NCBI GenBank assembly: GCA_030998015.1
Contig: JARWMV010000009.1
Coordinates: 186,001 to 250,000, forward strand
Origin: Ceratorhiza oryzae-sativae
Lineage: Eukaryota; Basidiomycota; Agaricomycetes; Cantharellales; Ceratobasidiaceae
Direction: 5' to 3'
Length of the DNA stretch: 64,000 nt
Shown: positions 55,803 to 64,000 of the stretch, piece by piece
Layout: the number at the start of each line of letters is the position of its first letter
How positions within the stretch are numbered: position 1 is the stretch's first letter
Made by a program: the position numbers and the translations under genes
Notes under the pieces: generated by a model
What the model saw: only the letters and a program-made list of their open reading frames with translations
The model's database searches: none
What the model was told of the DNA's origin: nothing

Positions 55803-57600
55803 TTAGTCCCATGCCTCTGCCCACCCAAGGCCGGCGCGATCCCACCCCGCTTCGACGTCACTAGTTTCATCCCTCGCTACTCTCTTGCCCCCATTCCCCA
55901 GAATAAACTGCCAGTTCATGGCTCCCATCAGTAGCCCACCCACGCGTATGAACAACGTCCCATCCATATGCTCCGCGCCCTTGAGCTCGGTATCCTTGAA
56001 CCAGCCCTTTGGGCGAGCACCGTACAAGGCCGCTCCATGGGCCATCGCACGCTCGGCCTTGACGTGGTGTTCGTCTTTGTGAGGAACCGTATGCGCGAGC
56101 ACGGCGTACCAAGGATTGGTCCTCGCCTCTGTAGCTTCTGTCTTATCGGCCGGTGGCTTCGGGTCTAGGGAAGTGTACTCGAAGAAACCTTCGATATCAA
56201 GAGCCGGTCGACCACGGGAAACGAAATAGCCGAGGCAAGCCGCGAAATATGCGCGCATGAGCGCAACCTGATCTGACGGCTTGAGAAGGGACAAAATAGA
56301 AGGCAAGAACAAATCCGAGGTTACGAGATGGGCACTTCAAAGTCGAATGAGCTTTGGTGAAAATATGAAAAGGGCGAAAATATACCCACAGGAAAAAGTC
56401 GGCCTTGAAAGGCTTATCCTTTTTCCAACCGCCCAGCCCGAAAACCGTAGTCACGAACCACTGAAGTTCCTCGACGCGATCTTGGATGACCTTTTTGTCT
56501 TCATCCACAGTCCACAGGTCGGCGTACTCGCGAATGATGTCGCCCACGCTATCCAAAGTATCCGTAAACTTCTGCGTGCTCTCAAACCGACAAGGGTTTC
56601 CAGCTTCAAGACGTGAATCAGCCAAGACGCGAGCGAGAATGTTGAACGCGTGCGTGTGTGCTTTTGTCTTCGTGGATGTCGCGCCGAGAGTGAGAGCGGA
56701 CGTAAGAGTAGATAGATAGCTGCCCGTGCTTGAAGAGCCAAAGAAGTTGGCATCAAAAAGCTTCTGATACGCTACTTTGTGGACAGCAGTTTGTGCAAGG
56801 CCTTAATAAAAGGATTATTATCGGATACCTAACGAAAATTAGTCCGAGGCTCACCTTCGACCGCCATGCCGGGAACCCCAAACTCAGCCGCATGCCCGAA
56901 ATGAATCATAGGGTGCAACAAGCCCGCTAAAAACCGATCCAGCATTCGAGGCTCGTCGTCACTCCAGTTGGCCTCATGGCTAAACACATAGCGCTCCAAG
57001 GTCGAAGGAAGGCCGTGCTGTTCGATTTCTTCGTTGAAGAAGCCCATGTAAGCATTGTAATAACTAGCCAACATTGTCAGGCCGGGATCGAGGTTATAGA
57101 AAGCTTTAACATACTCTCCGTCACCCAGGAACTTTTTCCAATTGTCACGAGTGACTTTTTCAGGCGATTTGTATGCAGGGCGTTGATACGAGGCATGTTC
57201 GTCGTACGCCTCTTGTAGTACGCGAGGAGGAGCCCCGATGCCGTATGCTGCGAATAAGTGATGGGTCAGGTGGTTGTGGAACCCCTGATAGTTGACATGA
57301 GTTTAACCATTAAGGATTAGCGGTCTGAATTACCCTTTCGTTGAAGAATAGGTGGTGCCGTTGATGGTTCTCTTTCAAGAGGCGCTGCAGGGTCGCCGTC
57401 GAGTCTGGCGTGATGCCAGCGTTCGGCGTCGGAGCATACGGACTGGTGAATGCTGATGCAAAAGATGGAGCAGGAAAGAGTTTGTCGAGAAGAGCCTGGT
57501 CAAACTCTGGGACAGTCATGGTGGATTGGAGTTTGGGTTTGTATCGAAAGGTTGCAAAGGTGGAGAGGAATCGTCGTGAAAATGCGAGTCTGTTTGGCAT
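55803..57600 (-). CDS. questin oxidase-like protein (DUF4243 family), copy 2, intact
   Basis: Exons on the minus strand start MPNRLAFSRRFLSTFATFRY (a basic, possibly mitochondrial-type leader), then LLDKLFPAPSFASAF, LQRLLKENHQRHHLFFNER, GFHNHLTHHLFAAYGIGAPP, WKKFLGDGEYVKAFYNLDPG, SYYNAYMGFFNEEIEQHGLP, MIHFGHAAEFGVPGMAVEG, HTHAFNILARVLADSRLEAG, FLPSILSLLKPSDQVALMRA and a final GWDRAGLGWAEAWD. Exon junctions are normal GT-AG and the frame is unbroken. It has the conserved His clusters of the family, whose named member opens questin to desmethylsulochrin; no polyketide genes are visible nearby, so the substrate is open. It lies in the same orientation as copy 1, about 8.7 kb away. Confidence 0.8.
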
Positions 57601-57615
57601 GGATGTCGGGTAGCT

Positions 57616-57628
57616 GCATATATAGCAA
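57616..57628 (-). promoter_or_regulatory. TATA-like element of questin-oxidase copy 2
   Basis: CTATATATGCAGC on the minus strand, about 15-25 bases before the ATG at 57600. Confidence 0.4.
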
Positions 57629-59603
57629 TTTCAGTATGGTCACGTTGTACCAGACCGTAAAGCAGTTGGCTAGAGACGGAATGCATGGATGAGGGAGCCA
57701 TGAGTAAGTGCTTGCATGATGTCATCATCTCCGCGGCACGTGTTGCAAGAGCCAATTGTATTGTGAGGATTGGCGTAATTTCAAGGCGATGTAATGGGTT
57801 TGATGTTCTCCAAGTGGCGAAGGCGCACGCAGAAATCCTAATTAGGACAAGGGGTTGACAAGATATATGTAACGCCGCACGAAGATCGGTCACCGATCCT
57901 CGCACTCCGAGGACACGTTCCCAGTGTACCGTTGTGACTCATATTTTTCGCGTCATGTTCATGTGCTTTACGCAAGAGTACCTGGATGAATGGGTGAATC
58001 AGCAATGGGTTCAGTGGTAGTTGTGCGCAGAGAACCTTTCAGAAGCCACGTGACTGGGCTTTTTTTTTGCATACGTATTTAAAAGCCTAGAGGAACACAG
58101 CGGTCGAACAGGCCCTACGAAGCAAACGACACAGACGAGTAAGCAAGTAACACAGAGGGGTGGAAAGGGAGACAGGGGTCAAGCAGCCATACAGCGTACT
58201 CCACGTGATTGGACCCGCTTAACAAAGGCTCCAGAAGGCGTCGTAAGTTATTCGGGGGTCCTACGCATACAGTCTGATATACATATCATTAACGATACAA
58301 TTATGACTTGGCAGCTCTTGTAGAAATTCATCTTTAATTGTGCAAGTGTGGATGCACCAAACGATCGGGTAAACGAATTTATATTTTAGCCATATTCGGG
58401 CTACTGGATACGTAGCTCAAGTTGGCTGAAGAACGGCCAATTATTTTGTTGAATTATCCCGCGCATATATCGATATGTTATCGATATTATACCTTTTGAC
58501 ATGTAGGGTTTCCGATGTTATATGTTTCATCTCCATTCGTATGTACACGATCCTGCATACACGCCGATGTACTGCGTGATTTTTCCCGTTGTATGCTATA
58601 TAAACCAAGGTATGATTTGCTTGAACTGTAGCGACGTTTTCCCCACTCTAGTAACGCTGGCTCGATACGTTTGATCGCAGTGCGCTAGTCTTATTTGAAG
58701 CGCACTTATTGTTACCACTTCAACAAATTTACCCAGTGATGATAAGTAGCTCAAAAATTGTCATCAAAGCATAACTCCTACACTACTTCCAAGCTTCCAG
58801 CGAGCCTAACTAGACAGGTTCTCATCTTATCTCAGCGCTCGGTCTTGACGTGATATCCATTCTTCTATCGGAGTTTCGATGGATATCTAAGGCTTGTTGA
58901 GTCAATACTTATTTCCGGCTTCCAGAAATGGATCTTTGAGAATCCAAAGGAGGATATTGAATTCTGGCTTATCTTTGGGTCGGCGGACGAGTGTTGAAAA
59001 TAGCCACCAGGTTCGGATGACGAGCTGCAAGGCATCAAAATGGTATGCACAGATAAATCTGTGCGCGAGCGAGGGGAACTCAAATATGCACCTACTTCTT
59101 CTATCACTCTTCTCGTTGCGGAGTGGTTATCAAACTACTGTTTGGTACTCTCGGCGTTTATTTTTCAATAGGGACAGAATTATGAAAACAGCCATATAGG
59201 GGCTGTTTGCCGCAGCTTGCGGAGGCACACAGCCCAGTCTCGTACGCAGGGTTCGCGGGCGACCTGTTGAAACGAAACGGAACGTATGTGCTTCAATGTA
59301 TAATAGCGCAGAATATAGTAACAGCGATTGAGCTCTTGGTATTGTGCCAGTAAGAAAGTATATGCGTCGCTATAGATAGAGGCGACTGTCTGTTGGTCTA
59401 TATATGAGGTACAATGGGTGAGGCGGACCGGAGACACGGGAATACATCGCTTGCGAAAGCGATGGTATACTGGATGCGATTCACATGTATAATAAAAGAA
59501 CGTACGAGAGAAGCGCCAGGGAATCACAAGCGTAAGTATCAGGTTTACATGTAGGATATGACATTCGTTCAACGCGACCTCATGGCGCAACCCCGTTTCT
59601 TTT
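57629..59603. other. intergenic, no supported gene
   Basis: Only short frames in both directions (58865-59199 and 59180-59614), without recognisable domains or splice structure. AT-rich. Confidence 0.5.
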
Positions 59604-59844
59604 CCTCCTCTCACGCAGGGAGGTTACTCGTGGCTAAGATACAATCGTACTACGAGGTACAGTAAGAATAAAATACAGGAAAAGAAAGAAAAAATATGAT
59701 ACCTTAGCTCAACTACGAAGGTAGAGAACTAAGGAAGGAGAGAGGAGGTTCCCACGAACTCGCGCATGATATCAGAGGGAGGATAAGAAACAAAAACAAA
59801 TATGCGCATACATACACGCATATGAATGTAAATTCAACACCTCC
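59604..59844 (-). mobile_element. solo LTR of the Copia family, reverse orientation, with TSD
   Basis: The LTR (59609-59839, 231 bp) begins TCTCACGCAGGGAGG and ends GTAAATTCAACA on the plus strand, the reverse complement of the family's TGTTGAAT..GCGTGAGA. It is the full-length type, with the CTTTCTTTTC block but no 58-bp duplication. CCTCC flanks it at 59604-59608 and 59840-59844. Confidence 0.92.
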
Positions 59845-60454
59845 TTCAATCCCCGCATACACGGGGCAAACCTCTACATCTGTACGCTCTGGTGCGTCCC
59901 ATCGCTACCCGCGTCTCTACCCCTCTCGCCTACGCCATCCCGCCATCCCGACTTCCGACTGCCGTTGTCCGGTGGCCGCCCGACCTGCGAGTTCGTTGGC
60001 GTCTTGGGGCCCCAGGCTCTCCCGTTGCTTCGCTCCGGGTTTTCCGACCCTTCTGGTTCGGGCGACGGCTAGTCAGTTTCTCTCCCTCGTTCTCTTACGC
60101 GTACCGTTTTTCCATCGATTATGTACATAGCTTATCCAGAATATGTACGTGCGCGGCATGGTGCCTCTACCTCTTTTCCTCGTCGACTCCTCTCGGGCTC
60201 GCGCCTCCCCGAGAGCCGGACGCGTCCGAAGGGCAAGAAACATCTGTGCCACGCGCATATATTGTATGATATTTAGCATCGATTTCCACAAAAAAGAACC
60301 GGACTTATTATATTCGTAGTGAAACTACCAAAATGCGACCAATTCAAAGAAATAAAGCAGTATTATGATGCTAAACGATCACCAAAACAACCGATGGATC
60401 TTCTTATCGTCCCGTGGCTACGAATTCTCAATGGACACGATGAAAGCTGTAGGC
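59845..60454. other. GC-rich stretch with overlapping open frames, then AT-rich spacer
   Basis: From 59845 to about 60240 two plus-strand frames and a minus frame stay open together, which is what GC-rich, stop-poor DNA gives by chance. No domain is recognised. The remainder is the 3' flank of the cysteine-rich gene. Confidence 0.35.
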
Positions 60455-62056
60455 CTATACTTCGCTTGGAATCTCAGGCAGAGGTGGCGAACGGGACGCT
60501 GAATAAAGGGCTGCTGAACCTTGGCTTGCGGCCAAAGGGGGCGCTCTAGGACCATCGGCATAGGGAACGCTCGAGTGAGCGGTTTGATCCTGAGTCGGGC
60601 TTCCTTCGTTGTTCCCCTGCGTGGCCCATCGATTTGGCTGCGAGTTGCCGCTTTCCGCATACGGAGCCACAGTTGCGACCGGACTCGATAGCGCAGGCCC
60701 AGCTTGCTGGCCGACGATGGTGTCACCATCTCGGTTATTTGGCTGCTGTGAGTGGTGGACCGTCATAGGAAGGGCACCAGCGTGCACCACACCATCGTGC
60801 TGAGGCTCGGGTAAACCTGAGTAATGCGAGGGATTGTATGGACTCAACGCAGAGCCTGTCTGAGCGGTTGGGACAGGGCTCCCAGGAGATGATACGCCAC
60901 CAAGGTATGAAACGCCTCGATTCTGTTGTTGGGTCATGGGTGGGAGCAAGGGATTGCCACTATTGGGAGTGGGCGGAATCTCAGAAAGACCAGGCGAGAG
61001 TTTGGGATCAGGTTGCTCGGTGTTGCTCGAGGGCTCATCAGATTTCCTGTTACGACGCAAGATGAATATGGTGATGATGACGATGGCGATGACGCCAACG
61101 ACACCCGCAACCGCGCCTCCTGCTATAGCCCCTGCGTTGGAGCTCGAGGACGAGCTAATGTACGAATTTAATTAATGTTTCATCTAAGCGAACGAGGAAC
61201 ACCTACGAGAAATTGTTCGGAGTTGGCGTGGGTGTGGGCGGTGGTGGCGGTGGCGGATTTGGATTGCGACATTGGGGATTGTTGGCACTGTCGCGGTAGC
61301 ACTGGTATCCGTTTGCTATTAAGGTGTAGCTAAGCTTTGCTTATATGTATACAATCCAAATCATGTTTACTCACGGCAACAATACGTTTGGTCTGAACAT
61401 AAGGAGTACCCGGCATCAACGCATTTTGGAGGGGGAACACATGATTGGCCGATTGGGCAGCATCCCATTTGTCCGTTGAGGATGATACAGTTGTTGCTAA
61501 CGGACTTTGGCTCAGCCCATGCCACAAATACACGGAATCGTAAACTCTGCTTACCCAGCCTCACAACAGGTTCCGCCTTTACAGCATTGTGAACCTGTTG
61601 GACAGCAACCCTGGGGGGGGGGAAAGATAGTCGGCAAGATGAATATCAAGCGCTTCAAGCTTTGCTTACCTGATAGTCGCATCCCTCCTGACTAGTCAGG
61701 CAACATCCTGAACCATAGCACCATCTACCGCTTCCACAGCACTTGCCACCACCACAGCAGTAACCACCAAGTGGACAGCAAAAACCGAGATCATTGGAGC
61801 ATATACCGTATCCATCGATGCATGGGTACTCTCGATCAAACAGCCCATTGAGTTCGCTGAATCTACTCTTCATAGATCTGGAATCGAGACGTTGGTGTTC
61901 AAACGTGGAGTTCGTGATCCGAGGGGTCATTATTGTGACATTTTGAGGAATAACGAGAATTTCGGGAGGGGCATGGTTCGGTAACAATTCGGCGGCCAAA
62001 GCTATCGATAGAGATACGAAAGGCGTGAAAAGCGTGCTCAGTCTGTTGGGCAGCAT
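60455..62056 (-). CDS. cysteine-rich single-pass membrane protein
   Basis: Five exons (62056-61670, 61610-61555, 61496-61375, 61315-61207, 61154-60455) give about 457 aa in frame. A signal peptide (MLPNRLSTLFTPFVSLSIALAAE) is followed by three Cys clusters with CC pairs (CCPLGGYCCGGGKCCGSGRW, GCCPTGSQCCKGGTCC, GCCPIGQSCVPPPKC), a Pro/Thr stretch and a membrane helix (GAIAGGAVAGVVGVIAIVII) followed by LRRNRK. The cytosolic tail of about 200 aa is rich in Pro, Ser, Gln and Gly and ends LPEIPSEV. The paired cysteines recall granulin-like or chitin-binding-like disulphide knots, but I cannot assign a family. A surface sensor or wall-anchored role is inference. Intron 1 ends in a run of C before its AG acceptor. 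Confidence 0.8.
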
Positions 62057-64000
62057 CGAGAGCTGGAGGACAAAAAGGTCGTCACGGATAGCTCGAAAGA
62101 CCAGAAAAAGGCGTATTTATTGCTGAAATCAATTGACGCCCGACAAATAACGTCGATCATCGTTGGGTAGACTAGTGCCTTGCATGCTGTCTGAGTAGGG
62201 TCCAAGCATCAAAAAGGCCAACTTCGGCCACACTTGCCAGAGACCAGAACACATCACTGAGTATAACGAGGGCGTCATATATGAAGCCACTCCGGCTTCA
62301 GCAATAAATCAGCATCCAAGTTCCAAACACTTTTTCAAGCTGGATTTTGTGGAGGAGGTACATGCAGGTAACTGATGCTTATGGACCGCGCAAAACAATC
62401 GATGACATCGGAATCGTGGCGGAACGCTAGGGCGCTTGGAACTGACAGGATTGATTGAAAAATTACGAGATTACAATATTCGAGAGGTTATTAATAGCCG
62501 GTAAAGGCCAAGAAACCCACCAGATGGAGGCTAGAACTGGCCAGCTTGGCGTAAACCAAGTGTTTTAGTGCTGAACTAGGCGACTCCACGAGACACATCA
62601 TTCAGTCACCAAGGGGCGTGTTCTGGGACATTGTTTCCCCAAAGACCATCTCTTCACACGTACTCTGAAGGGTTTATGAGAAGCAATTTCGCAGCTCTGG
62701 TTTTTGGCAAAGTGAAGTTACCAATCACCCTAATCACAGAGGCGGCGGCGGGGAGCCGAATCCAAAGATTAGGCGATGGAAAAGAAACACACAAACAGAC
62801 AGCTTCTTTATCCATTTTCTTACGGTTTGGCCCTCGGTCTGTGGTAGGGCGATGTGCGAGTGGTGCACATATGTCGGGACTAGCGGAAATCGTGTATCCT
62901 TAAGTGTGTGTGTTTATTTACATATAGGAATGGCCATGTTCAAATGGGTAAGAAGCGACAAGCCACAACACATTACGGTCTTACAACGTGGAGCCGTCCA
63001 CTCAAGCCAGAGTGGGAATGCGGCAGGACACGGTGAGTGAAATCGAAGCACCGAACTGCGAGCAAACCCTAGGTAGAGTGGCCAAGTGGATGGCAATAGA
63101 CGTACAATTGGATGGGGGGGGGGAAGGGAAGGAAAATCGGAAACGCAAGTGACTAAGGGGAAGGTTATGGTCAGGCGCGTGACTCTGGCATGCATGTGAT
63201 GCGCCAGTTTTTAGTGGGGCCGAAGGAGACCACGTGGCCCACCTGTGCGTCTGCAGGTAAAATTAGGTTGTATGCCTCCATAGGCTAAGACGTACAGCCC
63301 CTGTTTATCGGGATTTGCGATTATGTAAGATGCTTGGTTTCCATATATTGGTACAACCAACGCCCGCACCTACATATGAATATCATGTGTATGTATATCT
63401 TTAAAGATCAATTCTGTATTGGTCGAGGATTCAAAATCCAAGAATCCAGAAATGACCAGGCACAAGGAAATGACAAATAAAACGGAATAGATTACTGGAC
63501 CCTTCCAGCAATGCCCTTGTTGAAATAAGGCCCTTTCGCCGCACATACAAGAGTATGAGCAAGAAGAATATGCCCATCTTGCGCCATTCGATCGTACCAA
63601 GGTTTGTTCAGGTCTATAAGTTTATAGACTAGCTTGTGTATATGTCACTCTACCCATGCCGCTTACTCTACTAGCGCTTCACATTATTCAGGCCACGTTA
63701 TTCGTCGTTATAACAGCTCGCTCCTGGATTTGTTTTCAACGGATCATCGAAGCGTACCCAGTGGAAAACCGGATATCCAAGGGTTGTACTTGACGCTCCT
63801 GGGGCTACTTCTGGTCTCGAGAGCTCGTTAAACTCAGACTCAGCCAAGCCTCAAAAATCTAGCTAGCATACACTAGCTCCGCCTACCTTAAAATGCCTTT
63901 GAGCACTCGCTAGATCCAAAGTAGCACGGGATACCGGGGCTACTGGCATCTATTTAGCATCCAGAAGCACCCAGAAGCATCGTTAGACAGTTGGGGCTTA
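62057..64000. other. terminal region, no supported gene
   Basis: Contains the upstream region of the cysteine-rich gene and short frames in both directions (62631-62903, 62914-63195, 63370-63600) without domains or splice signals. A poly-G run lies near 63114. I see no tRNA and no repeat family here. Confidence 0.5.

Noticed and set aside
58070..58200. possible tRNA or small RNA gene in a structured-looking A/G-rich stretch
   Set aside because: No A/B box pair, no cloverleaf could be drawn, and no conserved GGTTCGAATCC-type arm.

Overview
The window looks like nuclear DNA of a filamentous basidiomycete. Genes are split by many short GT-AG introns (about 50-70 nt), and the content is typical of Agaricomycetes: a CBM1-GH5 cellulase, a glyoxal oxidase, HET-domain proteins, an RTA1-like membrane protein, questin-oxidase-like proteins, a sphingolipid C9-methyltransferase, a Plavaka-type DNA transposon and a Ty1/Copia element. 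A Rhizoctonia/Ceratobasidiaceae-like host is my best guess; that is inference from gene content, not a database match.

Left part (1-24.2 kb). The C-terminal part of an ARM/HEAT-like gene (1-2.34 kb) is followed by two tandem MFS transporter genes. The first (3.48-5.68 kb) carries two single-base frameshifts. The second begins at 6126, is interrupted at 6185 by a 9.47 kb Plavaka-like transposon (6185-15653, 5-bp target duplication AGAGA, degenerate inverted repeats) and resumes at 15659, running to 17802. The transposon carries a three-exon transposase of about 1046 aa, a small protein sharing the transposase's N-terminal Cys/His finger, and a divergent low-complexity acidic/basic protein with two frameshifts. 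A decayed DUF2235 hydrolase gene (18.98-20.94 kb) and a second ARM-like gene (to 24.18 kb) follow.

Middle part (25-46.9 kb). A mucin-like single-pass membrane protein comes first. It is followed by a modular duplication of three neighbours, HET protein / glyoxal oxidase / sphingolipid methyltransferase: a HET remnant plus glyoxal oxidase 1 (27.3-31.1 kb); an intact HET gene joined to a methyltransferase promoter remnant and a 5'-truncated glyoxal oxidase (32.2-35.7 kb); and a frameshifted HET gene plus the complete methyltransferase (36.6-41.1 kb). Then come an F-box-like gene, an RTA1-like gene and an eight-exon CBM1-GH5 endoglucanase.

Right part (47-64 kb). Two questin-oxidase-like paralogues lie in the same orientation on either side of a 4.9 kb Copia retrotransposon (49496-54403, TSD CATGC). 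The Copia frame is open throughout except for three TGA codons, and its changes look like cytosine deamination at CpG. Two solo LTRs of the same family (31342-31520 and 59609-59839, reverse) also have perfect 5-bp duplications. A five-exon cysteine-rich single-pass membrane protein (60455-62056, minus) is the last gene; I see no gene in the final 1.9 kb.

Overall this is a repeat-affected accessory region with several gene pairs in which one copy is intact and the other decayed. I see no tRNA, rRNA or CRISPR array.
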